Source: Nostoc sp. NMS9
GTDB taxonomy: Bacteria > Cyanobacteriota > Cyanobacteriia > Cyanobacteriales > Nostocaceae
Assembly (NCBI RefSeq): GCF_017114995.1
Contig: NZ_JABXKL010000032.1
Location: forward strand, 124,001 to 188,000
Direction: 5' to 3'
DNA: 64,000 nt
The first letter of the stretch is position 1. Each line of letters begins with the position of its first letter. The position numbers and the translations under genes were made by a program. Positions 1 through 8,425 of the stretch are shown here, piece by piece. Below the pieces are notes generated by a model, which saw only the letters and a list, made by a program, of their open reading frames with translations, made no database searches and had not been told where the DNA came from.

Positions 1-162
1 ACGCACGATGACGACACCAAAACCTAAAAGAGCGATCCCTGTCCGCATCCAAGCGAGGTAGGTACGCTCATTTGCCAAGTGATCTCGGATTCTGGACGGA
101 TTTAGTCGTCCTGGCTTTTTTTTATCTTTATCTTCTTCTGTGGGTTTCAATTTTAACTGCAT
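1..162 (-). CDS. DUF202 family membrane protein, C-terminus cut by window edge
   Basis: Reading the minus strand from ATG at 160-162 gives 54 codons running off the left edge. A charged N-terminus (EEDKDKKK) is followed by [15 protein letters not shown] and [10 protein letters not shown], the hallmark of the DUF202 (YidH-like) family: small inner-membrane proteins of about 110-120 residues with three membrane helices and no settled function. Only the cytoplasmic start and the first helix are in view. No partner gene is visible because the gene is cut. The family assignment rests on the conserved NERT-x-LAW-x-RT block; the function is unknown. Confidence 0.8.
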   Translation of the reverse strand, partial: MQLKLKPTEEDKDKKKPGRLNPSRIRDHLANERTYLAWMRTGIALLGFGVVIVR

Positions 163-360
163 CAATAACACCCTTATCCCCAAAGCGGCTCTTATCAAAA
201 AAATGCGAAGGTAGTAGAAAATCTCTTTCCAGATGACTTGCACCCAGCACAATAGTTGCGCTACTGAAATATGCCTGTTGTGATTGTACATTTTTTCCAA
301 AATTTATTTTAATGCAGATATCGAAATAAAACAAGCCTAAAATTGAGGACAGATAAATTC

Positions 361-428
361 AAAAAAAAATAGCCAAGATCAGAGAGATGTTTCACCAGTG
401 TTTGTCCTGTTTTTCTCTGATTTTGGCT
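361..428 (-). terminator. Rho-independent terminator of the 484-1146 gene
   Basis: The arms AGCCAAGATCAGAGA (371-385) and TCTCTGATTTTGGCT (414-428) are complementary over 15 positions with one G-U pair. On the minus strand the stem is followed at once by a run of nine T (A-run at 361-369 on the plus strand). Position and polarity fit termination of the minus-strand gene whose stop lies at 484. Confidence 0.75.
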
Positions 429-483
429 GTTACTCTATATAAATTCAGAACAATCATTCAAAAATAAACTATACAGTTCTATT

Positions 484-1146
484 TCAAGACTGATTGCTAG
501 GCGCATTAGGAACTCGTGTATTTATGAGATCCTGCGATATATTTGGGATAAACCAGTTAGCCTCTTTGCTGTTAAGAACTTTTACAGTCGGGACATTCAA
601 TTCAATCTCAGCAGTATCTGGATTCCTCTTGATTACCAGCTGAGTGCCATCAAGGATCTTCAGAGCAGCGGCTCCTGTCAATTCTTCACCTTGCCCATTA
701 GGACTAGAAGTGAAATTTGCTACCTGGGCATCATTCGGTAGATAGATGCCATCACAATCCCAGTTATTTTCAGTGGACTGACCATCAGCTAGAAAATACA
801 GACCATTCTCATATACGGCATCTTCATTGTCTTCATCATTTGGTGTCTTGCCATATACCCCTATGGTATTACCAGTTTGGTTGTTGCACTGACCCCAATT
901 GATTCCCGTCTCTAAAGCATATTTTTGCAGTGTTAATTCCTCGGTTCTTTTTTTAATTTCTTCTGGTGTCAGACCTTCAACTTGAGTTTGGGCGTCTTTT
1001 GTCTGAGAGAGTTGCTTAAGAGCTTTGGTGACTTCGATGTAATCAGGGTTTTTGCTAAATTTTGGTCTGTCAGCAAAAGAAGGTTGAGCAAAGGCTAGAT
1101 TAACGACAATCATTAAAACAATTAGCAGAGATTTCCAGATTTTCAT
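484..1146 (-). CDS. Secreted hypothetical protein, 220 aa
   Basis: Not recognised. Residues 1-25 form a clear Sec signal peptide (MKIWK, then a long hydrophobic core, cut near SFA-DR), so the product is exported to the periplasm or outside. The mature part has an acidic, Q/E-rich helical region (about 30-80) followed by a region with two cysteines (in INWGQCNN and NWDCDG) that could form a disulphide, and ends in a short beta-rich segment. AGGAA lies about eight bases before the ATG. The gene stands alone, with its own terminator downstream and a divergent-free upstream gap. No motif points to an enzyme. Confidence 0.7.
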   Translation of the reverse strand: MKIWKSLLIVLMIVVNLAFAQPSFADRPKFSKNPDYIEVTKALKQLSQTKDAQTQVEGLTPEEIKKRTEELTLQKYALETGINWGQCNNQTGNTIGVYGKTPNDEDNEDAVYENGLYFLADGQSTENNWDCDGIYLPNDAQVANFTSSPNGQGEELTGAAALKILDGTQLVIKRNPDTAEIELNVPTVKVLNSKEANWFIPNISQDLINTRVPNAPSNQS

Positions 1147-1226
1147 GTTTTGATTCCTGTTGATGGGTAAGATATTTTCCAGTTTATAATTCGTTTTGTT
1201 CAGAAAATTGATGATGCACCTCTTTA

Positions 1227-1937
1227 TTAGACACTTAATTTTTCTTGTTCTTCACTCGACGGCTGAGTATTGAAACCTAAAATTAATGAGAATATATAAC
1301 TAGAAACTACAGATAAAAGAGTCCAAGTAACATTTTCTGTGACAATAAACACGCCCAAACCAATCAAGATACAAGGTACAAAAGTATTGCCATTTTCAGT
1401 TAAAAAGTTGGCGATCGCAGGCAAGTAGGTTAATTTATAAGCGGTATAACACCATACACCAACTAGGGTAAAAAATACACTTAGTATTACCAGCAGACTA
1501 TCTAATTCTGAGTTGGCAAACAGGGGTACATAGACGCTGATATTATCACTGCCATTAGCAAAGGCGATCGCGGCTACATTGCAAGTTTGCGGAGAGAGAA
1601 AACTACTAACTATAGAGGGACAAGATGGCTCAGTTTCTTCTTCGGCTTCCTCTGGTGAATCCTCTTCGCGTTTTAGTAAACCGCTCACACCAATGATTAT
1701 TGGCATTAAACCAAGTAGTCTAATCCAGTCCTGCGGTATGATTAGTCCACCGAAGAAACCGGGAAGGCTAGCAACGATCAATGCCGCAAAACCGAGATAC
1801 TGACCAGCAAGGATGTGACGGCTGCGAAACGTTTTACTTATTTGTGAAAAAAGCAACGTCAGAATGACAATATCATCGATGTTGGTGGCAGTGAATGCGG
1901 TAATCCCTGTGGTAATGGCAGTTACTAAATCGTTCAT
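1227..1937 (-). CDS. CadD-family cadmium resistance transporter
   Basis: The 236-aa integral membrane protein begins with the family signature TAITTGITAFTATNIDDIVILTLLF broken here as ITAFTATNIDDIVIL, and carries about six hydrophobic helices with an acidic cytoplasmic loop (EEDSPEEAEEETE, about residues 90-105). CadD proteins (TIGR00779 type, LysE superfamily) confer resistance to cadmium, presumably by export; the metal specificity here is not shown. AAGGA lies about nine bases before the ATG. A LysR gene starts 225 bp away on the other strand, which suggests, but does not prove, that it controls this exporter. Many cyanobacterial homologues are annotated only as cadmium resistance transporter. 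Confidence 0.8.
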   Translation of the reverse strand: MNDLVTAITTGITAFTATNIDDIVILTLLFSQISKTFRSRHILAGQYLGFAALIVASLPGFFGGLIIPQDWIRLLGLMPIIIGVSGLLKREEDSPEEAEEETEPSCPSIVSSFLSPQTCNVAAIAFANGSDNISVYVPLFANSELDSLLVILSVFFTLVGVWCYTAYKLTYLPAIANFLTENGNTFVPCILIGLGVFIVTENVTWTLLSVVSSYIFSLILGFNTQPSSEEQEKLSV

Positions 1938-2099
1938 TTGTGGATGTCCTTATGTTCATGCTTGGGAATTGGGCATGGGGCATTGGTTGTTCTCCCTCTG
2001 CTTCCCATGCTTCTTCCGCTCTCTACTTGGCCGTTTGAGTCCGTGCCGAAGCTTTGATTTATACTTTAGTCAAACTAACCGATAGAATCAAATGCTTTT

Positions 2100-2118
2100 A
2101 TTTGTCAAAATGATAAAT
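2100..2118. promoter_or_regulatory. Candidate LysR-type operator between cadD-like and lysR genes
   Basis: ATTTGTC-AAAAT-GATAAAT is an imperfect dyad (six of seven arm positions match) containing the T-N11-A pattern that LysR regulators bind. It sits 45 bp before the LysR start in the divergent intergenic region, where an autoregulatory site would be expected. The assignment is from pattern and position only. Confidence 0.4.
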
Positions 2119-2162
2119 GAAAGTGATTAAAATTTTGACACCAAGTCTTAGGGATACGATAA

Positions 2163-3146
2163 ATGGCAGGAATGACGCTTGAGCAGCTAAAAATATTTCT
2201 AGCTGTGGCGCAGAACTTACACTTTACTCGCGCTGCAGAGGAGCTTTATATTACACAACCGGCTGTCAGTGCAGCAATCCACAACCTAGAGCAAGAATAC
2301 GGAGTGAAACTGTTTCATCGGATTGGTCGCCATATCGAGATTGCTGAGGCGGGTAAATTACTGCAAGTAGAAGCGCAGAAAATTCTCGATCAAGTTTCCT
2401 TGACAGAAAGGGGATTGCGAGAATTGAACAATCTGCAACGGGGTGAATTGAAATTAGGGTCGAGTCTGACAATTGGTAACTACTGGCTACCAAGTAAGAT
2501 TAGTGAGTTTAAGAGCCAATATCCTGGTATCCAGATTGACTGTACCCTTGCCAATGCAGAAACGATTTGTGTCGGTACAGCGATGGGACAGTTTGATTTA
2601 GGTTTGGTGGAAGGTGATGTGAAGCCAGCGCTTCAGAATACTCTAGAGTACGAAATAGTGGCGAGCGATCGCTTGCAAATTGTGGTCGGTCAAAAACACC
2701 CTTGGTTTGAGTGGGGAGAAATTGATTTAAGCCAACTAACTCAAACTCCTTGGGTGATGCGGGTGCGGGAATCTGGTACACAGCAAAGGTTTGAGGAAGC
2801 GTTGCAAAATTGGGGGATCAACCTCAGCGAACTGAATGTAATTTTAGTGTTCACCAGTGGTGAGATGGCAAAAGCCGCGATTGAAAATGGCGTAGGCGCA
2901 ACTGGAATTTCTGAGTTGATGGTAAAAAAAGAAATCCAGCTAGGAACTCTGCGGGCAATTCGAGTTATTGATAACCGAGAAGGCAACAGTGCGATGCCTA
3001 CGGCGGGCTACGCCTACGCAGAAATAGTTCGACCTTTTTTCAAAATCAAGCATCGTCAGCGTTTTCAAACTGCTCTTTCCAAAGTCTTTGAACAAATGTT
3101 GATATCGTCTATGTTGGATGGTTCACATCATTTATCAGTTATTTAA
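2163..3146 (+). CDS. LysR family transcriptional regulator
   Basis: The 327-aa protein has the LysR winged-helix domain at about residues 4-63 (LEQLKIFLAVAQNLHFTRAAEE and ITQPAVSAAIHNLE contain the recognition helix), a linker helix, and a periplasmic-binding-like effector domain from about 90 to 300. An alternative start, ATG at 2172, would give MTLEQL and matches many LysR N-termini. It is divergent from the CadD-type gene, so control of that transporter is the natural inference. Odd feature: residues 277-286 (AMPTAGYAYA) are encoded by an interspersed 29-bp repeat inserted in frame near the C-terminus, which probably lengthens a surface loop. The effector is unknown. Confidence 0.88.
   Translation: MAGMTLEQLKIFLAVAQNLHFTRAAEELYITQPAVSAAIHNLEQEYGVKLFHRIGRHIEIAEAGKLLQVEAQKILDQVSLTERGLRELNNLQRGELKLGSSLTIGNYWLPSKISEFKSQYPGIQIDCTLANAETICVGTAMGQFDLGLVEGDVKPALQNTLEYEIVASDRLQIVVGQKHPWFEWGEIDLSQLTQTPWVMRVRESGTQQRFEEALQNWGINLSELNVILVFTSGEMAKAAIENGVGATGISELMVKKEIQLGTLRAIRVIDNREGNSAMPTAGYAYAEIVRPFFKIKHRQRFQTALSKVFEQMLISSMLDGSHHLSVI
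2991..3020 (+). repeat. Interspersed GC-rich repeat inside lysR
   Basis: GCGATGCCTACGGCGGGCTA followed by CGCCTACGC matches the reverse complement of 55877-55905 at 26 of 29 positions and of 33436-33464 at 25 of 29. Here it lies in the LysR reading frame and adds AMPTAGYAYA. Confidence 0.75.
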
Positions 3147-3153
3147 AGGAGAC

Positions 3154-3202
3154 TGGGCATTGGGCATTGGGCATTGGGCATTGGGCATTGGGCATTGGGC
3201 AT
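3154..3202. repeat. Heptamer tandem repeat (TGGGCAT)x7
   Basis: Seven perfect copies of TGGGCAT lie directly after the LysR stop. This is the short tandemly repeated repetitive (STRR) class known from filamentous cyanobacteria. The same heptamer occurs at 1972-1986, 17349-17380, 41482-41510 (complement), 47860-47880 and 51462-51492 (complement). Confidence 0.9.
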
Positions 3203-3299
3203 TGAAAAGAGGCAGAGAGGAAAAACTTACTGCAACTGCTCCCCTACTCCCTGCCCCCTGCTCCCTCATCCCCTCATCTCCCTTAGTCCCCAATCCCCT

Positions 3300-3668
3300 T
3301 CACATCTTCCGCATATTTCTACTGATGGGGTCAAAACCTCTAGAAAACCGTGTACTTTCATCGTAGCAAGCGCCAGTCAGATTAGCTCCATACAACTTGG
3401 CATAGTTGAGTTTTGCTCCTCGGAGATTTGCTTCATTCAGATTGGCACCGCTCAAATTAGCTCTGGTCAAATTCGCTTTGGCTAAATTAGTTCTACTCAA
3501 ATCTGCTCCCCAGAGTTTAGCTTTAGCTAAGTTAGCTCCACTCAAGTCAGATCCCCATAAATTAATTCCAGGCAAATCGGCTCCAATTAGCTTGTCCCGA
3601 CTCAAGTTGACGGCTGGAAAATATCTTTCTCCTGCGGCAAAACGCCTTTTTAATTCTTCAGCATTCAT
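3300..3668 (-). CDS. Pentapeptide-repeat protein, 122 aa
   Basis: From about residue 18 to 105 the sequence is a run of A(D/N)LxX pentapeptides (LSGANLAKAKLWGADLSRTN, then LAKANLTRANLSGANLNEAN), which folds into a right-handed quadrilateral beta-helix. About 17 repeats give roughly four coils. Such proteins are abundant in cyanobacteria, and most have no assigned role; this one has no signal peptide and no fused domain, so it is probably cytosolic. Its start overlaps the end of the upstream 109-aa gene by 11 bp, so the two are very likely co-transcribed and translationally coupled. Confidence 0.88.
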   Translation of the reverse strand: MNAEELKRRFAAGERYFPAVNLSRDKLIGADLPGINLWGSDLSGANLAKAKLWGADLSRTNLAKANLTRANLSGANLNEANLRGAKLNYAKLYGANLTGACYDESTRFSRGFDPISRNMRKM

Positions 3669-3987
3669 GCGTCACGTTGACCTTGTTTAGCAATACAGAA
3701 GTTATGTGTTCCCATTCCTGGCTTAGTTCTCCTGAAAATGCTGGCTGACCACTGCGTTGATACCAGAAATGGGCATTTTTCAAATCGCCTTCTTTGCGGT
3801 GCAGATAAGCATGAACCCAGGCACTGTCAGCATCACTGGCATTTGCAACTATTTCATGAGCCTTGCTCCAATCACCTTTGTTGTCATACCACATTGCTTG
3901 CAGCCCTTTTGGTAGTGTCTGAGGACATGGGCGCTGCTTTTCGATCAATCGCAGGAATTCCTCTGTATTCACGATCGCCCCCAACAA
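3658..3987 (-). CDS. Conserved hypothetical protein, 109 aa
   Basis: Not recognised by family name. The protein is small, soluble and helical, with KGLQAMWYDNKGDWSKAHEI and HAYLHRKEGDLKNAHFWYQR, which resemble two TPR/Sel1-like helical hairpins. It is plausibly a short helical-repeat adaptor. It overlaps the pentapeptide-repeat gene by 11 bp and is the first gene of that pair. The role is unknown. Confidence 0.75.
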   Translation of the reverse strand: MLGAIVNTEEFLRLIEKQRPCPQTLPKGLQAMWYDNKGDWSKAHEIVANASDADSAWVHAYLHRKEGDLKNAHFWYQRSGQPAFSGELSQEWEHITSVLLNKVNVTHEC

Positions 3988-4464
3988 GAATCAAACTTCT
4001 ATCTCTAAGATACTCTCCAGGTTAAGGTTAAGGGGAGTATGGGCGTAGAGACTAGAGCTTTTTTACTTTCCAAACATCTCTAAGCTTTGTGACCTTTCTT
4101 ACAATACCCCCTACTTTTAAAACATCCTCTAAACAAACGCCAACGAATTTGACTGTGGACAGCTTCTATTTTAACCCCCATAGTAGAGGTTGTTTATTTA
4201 ATATCTGCAATACTCCAAATTTCCTCAGATGCACAGAGCTAATAGAGAGCAATTTCTTCCTATTAATATTCGGGCAGGCGGTCATTTTTTTGCAGCAACT
4301 AGTGGATTTATCTTATTAACTATTACAGCTAATTTCTGACAGCGCAAACGATTAGCTAGGTTACAGTACTGTTCCAATTGCTGAAGAAACCATTTTAGTT
4401 CGCTTTAACTGTAAAATAACCTCAACATGAGATTCTATTTAATTATTTTCTTACAGAAAGAGTC
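3988..4464. other. Intergenic region, no gene seen
   Basis: This region is about 480 bp between divergent genes. CTACTTTTAAAACATCCTCT near 4108-4128 resembles the end of the 173-bp MITE-like element at 27822-27994 and may be a decayed copy. The open frame at 4089-4319 has cysteine- and phenylalanine-rich low-quality sequence and no ribosome binding site. I see no RNA gene. Confidence 0.5.
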
Positions 4465-5790
4465 ATGGTCTTTAAAACAGCAACCGAACACCTGATAGCT
4501 CTAAAAAGTGTCAGCAAATCTTATCAGCAGCCCAACGGCCAGCAGATTGTAATCCTGGAAAATATTAATCTTGAGTTGCGTCCAGGGGAGATAGTCGCGT
4601 TGCTAGGGCCTTCAGGTTCAGGGAAATCTACTTTAATGCGAATAGTTGCTGGGTTAATCGCCCCCAGTCAAGGTGAAGTTATATATCATAACCGTCCTCT
4701 AGTTGGTTTAAATCCTGGGGTAGCAATTGTTTTTCAAAGTTTTGCCCTTTATCCTTGGTTAACTGTACTGGAGAATGTGGAACTAGGTTTAAAAGCAAAA
4801 GGAGAAGTGCCAGATTCTCGACGGCAAAAGGCGCTACGGATGATTGATATTATTGGTTTGGATGGGTTTGAAAATGCCTATCCCAAAGAGCTTTCTGGGG
4901 GAATGCGTCAGCGAGTTGGATTTGCTAGGGCTTTGGCCGTAGAACCAGAACTGTTATGTATGGATGAGCCGTTTTCGGCCTTGGATGTGCTAACAGCAGA
5001 AAACTTGCGGTTTGAGTTATTAGATTTGTGGTTAGAACGTCGCATACCTACCCAAGCCATTCTGATTGTTACCCACGGGATTGAGGAAGCGGTAATTATG
5101 GCGGATCGGATTATTGTTCTCGGACGTAATCCGGGAAGAATTCGGGCTGATTTACCTGTGACTCTACCCCATTACCGCGATCGCAAACACCCAAGTTTTC
5201 AAGCCCTGGTAGATAAAGTTTATACAATCATCACGAACCCAGAACTAGAAACAATTCAGCCTCCAGCCACTACCTCTGTACAACCTGCAACACCACCAGC
5301 AAAATATCAGTCTTTGCCAGCCGTGCGAATTGGTTCCATTGCCGGTCTTTTGGAACTTTTAGAAGATCGTCAGGAAAAAGACCTATATCGGCTTGCTCAA
5401 GAATTGCAACTAGAAGTAGATGAGATTTTACCAATTGTGGAAGCTGCAAAATTAATGGATTTTGTAGAACTTGCAGAAGGTGATATTAACCTGAAGCCAG
5501 TCGGGCAACAATTTATCAATGGTGGTATTGATGATCGCAAACAAATCATGCGATCACAACTCTTAACTAATATTCGCTTGGTACAGCAAATTTACCGTCT
5601 TCTGGAAGCGAAAAATAATCAACGCATTCCAGAAGAACTGGTTTTAGATATTCTAGAAAGTCACTTTAGCCCACAAGAAGCCGAACGACAATTAAAAACT
5701 GTCGTTGATTGGGGTCGTTACGCCGAGATATACGGCTACGATCAGCCATCAGGACAAATATTTTTAGAGCAAGTTGTTAATGCTGATTAG
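4465..5790 (+). CDS. ABC transporter ATP-binding protein with AAA-associated C-terminal domain
   Basis: Residues 1-250 are a nitrate/sulfonate/taurine-type ABC ATPase: Walker A GPSGSGKST, Q-loop VFQSFALYPWL, signature LSGGMRQRVGFARAL, Walker B LLCMDEPFSALD, and switch histidine VTHG. Residues about 285-441 form the extra C-terminal domain (AAA-associated, PF09821 type) found in a subset of these ATPases, probably regulatory. It would energise the double permease that starts 38 bp downstream. The matching binding protein is absent here but occurs at 8984, beyond an inserted segment. The substrate cannot be told; the relatives take up nitrate, sulfonates, taurine, pyrimidine precursors or bicarbonate. 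Confidence 0.87.
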   Translation: MVFKTATEHLIALKSVSKSYQQPNGQQIVILENINLELRPGEIVALLGPSGSGKSTLMRIVAGLIAPSQGEVIYHNRPLVGLNPGVAIVFQSFALYPWLTVLENVELGLKAKGEVPDSRRQKALRMIDIIGLDGFENAYPKELSGGMRQRVGFARALAVEPELLCMDEPFSALDVLTAENLRFELLDLWLERRIPTQAILIVTHGIEEAVIMADRIIVLGRNPGRIRADLPVTLPHYRDRKHPSFQALVDKVYTIITNPELETIQPPATTSVQPATPPAKYQSLPAVRIGSIAGLLELLEDRQEKDLYRLAQELQLEVDEILPIVEAAKLMDFVELAEGDINLKPVGQQFINGGIDDRKQIMRSQLLTNIRLVQQIYRLLEAKNNQRIPEELVLDILESHFSPQEAERQLKTVVDWGRYAEIYGYDQPSGQIFLEQVVNAD

Positions 5791-5828
5791 TCAGTTGTCA
5801 TTGTTAACTCTCCCCACTCCCTATTCTT

Positions 5829-7568
5829 ATGACCCGACCCCTCACTCCTGCTAATAAAACTCTGGGACGTAGCAATTGGACTTGGCAAGATGGATTGCTG
5901 ATTCTGGTAATTTTATCTTTCATTGTGGCAATTATTAGAACTGCTTCCCAATTTAGTGGTGCTTTTGAACCTGAACTCACAATTTCTACAAACATCAATG
6001 CTTTGCCAGGATATACAGCCCAAACCCTGATCCGCATGGGGTTGGCTTACTTTTTATCCCTAATTTTCACTTTATTGTATGCTTATACTGCTTATCGCTC
6101 CCGAATTGCAGAGCGGATTTTAATTCCGATGTTGGATGTTCTGCAATCGATTCCAGTATTGTCTTTTTTACCAGGTGTGGTACTGGCTTTAATTGCCCTG
6201 TTTCCGGGTCAGAGAATTGGTGTAGAACTAGCAGCTATTTTGCTGATTTTCACTGGTATGACCTGGAATATGACTTTTAGTTTTTACCAATCTCTCCAAA
6301 GTATTCCGCAAGAATTACTAGAAGCAGCGCGGGTTTATCGGCTTAATCCCTGGCAACGCTTTTGGACATTGGAGTTACCATCTGGTGTAATTGGTTTGGT
6401 ATGGAATAGTGTGATGTCAGTGGCTGGAGGTTGGTTTTTTTTAATTGCTATCGAGTCATTTACTTTGGGGAATAAAGATTTTCGTTTACCAGGATTAGGC
6501 TCTTTTTTAGGCACAGCAGCCAACAAAGGAGACTTTAAAGCTATATTTTGGGGCTTGGCGGTGCTGATTGGGATCATTGTGGCAACTGATTTTTTTGTGT
6601 GGCAACCCCTGATTGCTTGGGCAGAAAGATTTAAGCTGGAGATGATTGAAACTGAAAATGCACCGCAATCGTGGGTATTGGATATTGTCAGGCGATCGCC
6701 TACTTTACGCGCAATTGGCGATCGCGTTTTTCAGCCATTACAAACAGCCCTAGACGACAGTTTAATTCGGTCGTTTCCCGTGCGTTCTGTACCTGTAAAT
6801 GCCAAAGGCAATCTCAATTTGCCGAGTTTTTTAAATTGGGTATTTGTTAGCGGCTTCACCTTAATTGTCCTGTGGGGTACTTGGGAAGCCGTGTTACTAT
6901 TACAGACTTTAGGCTGGGCTGATTGGCAACAGGTAATAAAGGGCGCTATGTTAACGGCGTTGCGGGTGATAATTGCTTTGATATTATCACTGTTGTGGAC
7001 TGTACCCGTGGGAGTAGCAATCGGTCGCAATCGCCGACTGGCTCAAGTGTTACAACCATTAGTACAAATCGCCGCTTCTGTGCCTGCAACAGCCTTATTT
7101 CCGGTGCTGCTGTTGGGTTTAACCCGCGTCGCTGGCGGTTTGCAGATTGGTGCGATCGTTCTGATGATGTTAGGGACAATGTGGTATATCCTGTTTAATG
7201 TCATTGCTGGGGCACAGTCGATTCCCTCAGACCTGATCGAAGCTGCTTCAGTGTATAAACTATCCCCTTTGCAACGCTGGCGAACCTTAATTTTACCTGC
7301 AATCTTTCCCTACCTAATTACAGGAATTATTACCGCCGTTGGCGGTGCTTGGAATGCCAGTATCGTCAGTGAGTACGTCACATTTCAAGGGCGAGTAATT
7401 AGTACTTCTGGATTGGGGGCAACAATTTCTCATGCCACCGCGACAGGCAATTTCTCCCTGTTATTAGCTTCGACAGTGATCATGTCGCTATTAGTAGTGT
7501 TGACCAATCGTTTGATTTGGCGACCTCTTTACAATCTAGCTCAAGAGAAATATCAATTATTAGTTTAA
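5829..7568 (+). CDS. ABC transporter permease, two tandem BPD_transp_1 domains
   Basis: The 579-aa protein holds two homologous halves in one chain. Each has about six membrane helices and an EAA-type loop for the ATPase: IPQELLEAARVYRLNPWQRF in the first half and IPSDLIEAASVYKLSPLQRW in the second. The usual permeases of the nitrate/sulfonate class are single-half homodimers (about 260 aa), so this is an internal duplication/fusion in which one polypeptide supplies the whole channel. It follows the ATPase gene by 38 bp and is surely its partner. Remnants of a MITE-like element begin about 50 bp after its stop, where the operon appears to be interrupted. Confidence 0.88.
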   Translation: MTRPLTPANKTLGRSNWTWQDGLLILVILSFIVAIIRTASQFSGAFEPELTISTNINALPGYTAQTLIRMGLAYFLSLIFTLLYAYTAYRSRIAERILIPMLDVLQSIPVLSFLPGVVLALIALFPGQRIGVELAAILLIFTGMTWNMTFSFYQSLQSIPQELLEAARVYRLNPWQRFWTLELPSGVIGLVWNSVMSVAGGWFFLIAIESFTLGNKDFRLPGLGSFLGTAANKGDFKAIFWGLAVLIGIIVATDFFVWQPLIAWAERFKLEMIETENAPQSWVLDIVRRSPTLRAIGDRVFQPLQTALDDSLIRSFPVRSVPVNAKGNLNLPSFLNWVFVSGFTLIVLWGTWEAVLLLQTLGWADWQQVIKGAMLTALRVIIALILSLLWTVPVGVAIGRNRRLAQVLQPLVQIAASVPATALFPVLLLGLTRVAGGLQIGAIVLMMLGTMWYILFNVIAGAQSIPSDLIEAASVYKLSPLQRWRTLILPAIFPYLITGIITAVGGAWNASIVSEYVTFQGRVISTSGLGATISHATATGNFSLLLASTVIMSLLVVLTNRLIWRPLYNLAQEKYQLLV

Positions 7569-7621
7569 GTAGGTAAGCGTGAATAATTAAAGATTTGTAG
7601 TAAGCGGATCCAGCCCTGGAG

Positions 7622-7679
7622 TTAAGGGGGATCAATAAGTGCCTAAAATTATAGCCAAACACTTTTCAAACAACCTCTT
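7622..7679. repeat. Truncated copy of the 173-bp MITE-like element
   Basis: TTAAGGGGGATC followed 40 bases later by ACTTTTCAAACAACCTCTT reproduces the right half of the element at 27822-27994, including its terminal repeat. The left end is missing. It lies just after the permease gene. A further hairpin, CCCTCCTTCAAAGGAGGG, is at 7720-7737. Confidence 0.6.
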
Positions 7680-7764
7680 CTATTCCAATACACTTGGGTT
7701 AAGGCTTGATCCTCCCGAACCCTCCTTCAAAGGAGGGAATTAGAGCAAGCCTCTTCTTTCACAT

Positions 7765-8295
7765 CTACTTGACTGGAATAAGTTCAAACTCGAAAGTACT
7801 GATCAAACGGTCATCAATATACACCTCTATTCTATGCTTACCAACTGGATCGCCAGGGGCGATTGTCCAAAAATTCTCAATTACACCTTCTGGAGCCGAC
7901 TGTGTGCGCCGTGTTACAGATGTCTTGCCGTCTGCTGATATTGAGAAATCTTCACCATTATCTGTACCCCAAGTTTCTGGAGGTTTTGGTAAATGCAAGA
8001 CTTCACGCCATTTCACTTCACCTTGGTAGTTTTTGAGTTTAATCCGCCACCCGTAGGTGTTTCCTTCCTGAAGTGGCACTCTTGTTGTCTGGAAAATGGT
8101 AACGTTTCCTTTGGAGTCAACTCTCTTCAGACCAAACTCGGTGTTACTGACAGTAATCTGTTTTGCATTCGTTGGCGCTGGAGATGATATGGCATTTTCT
8201 ACCAAAACAGAAGTAGCGTTAATTGGCTTAGAACCGATGACCCCAGATATTAGCCAAAAAGCAGCTAGCACAGCAGTAGTAGTCCAAATTCTCAT
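7765..8295 (-). CDS. Exported hypothetical protein
   Basis: No family is assigned with confidence; the beta-rich C-terminal region faintly resembles DUF3859-type domains, but I could not verify this. With ATG at 8293-8295 the protein begins MRIWTTTAVLAAFWLISG, a good signal peptide or membrane anchor, preceded by AGGAAAA. Longer versions starting at 8346 or 8418 would add a helical N-terminus but lack a better ribosome site. The mature part (about 120 aa) is predicted all-beta (TEFGLKRVDSKGNVTIF, YGWRIKLKNYQGEVKWREVL, HRIEVYIDDRLISTFEFELI), like an immunoglobulin-type sandwich. It lies in reverse orientation inside the segment that separates the ABC genes from their likely binding protein. 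Confidence 0.65.
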   Translation of the reverse strand: MRIWTTTAVLAAFWLISGVIGSKPINATSVLVENAISSPAPTNAKQITVSNTEFGLKRVDSKGNVTIFQTTRVPLQEGNTYGWRIKLKNYQGEVKWREVLHLPKPPETWGTDNGEDFSISADGKTSVTRRTQSAPEGVIENFWTIAPGDPVGKHRIEVYIDDRLISTFEFELIPVK

Positions 8296-8425
8296 TAGTA
8301 TGGTTTTCCTGTCAGACTTTTGGTACTTATTCAAGTAATCTGCCATGTTTTCCGGGTCAAGGTTAGCGATGGTTAGACAAAGACGAATTGCTTTGAGAAA
8401 GTTGGCGGTAGCCTCCATAGTGACG

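Noticed and set aside
128..334. 68-aa minus-strand frame
   Set aside because: It overlaps the well-supported DUF202 start in another frame and has no recognisable pattern.
3118..3485. Plus-strand frames through the TGGGCAT repeat
   Set aside because: Encoded heptamer repeats and the shadow of the pentapeptide-repeat gene; not genes.
4089..4319. 76-aa plus-strand frame
   Set aside because: No ribosome site, unlikely composition, and part of it lies in a probable MITE trace.
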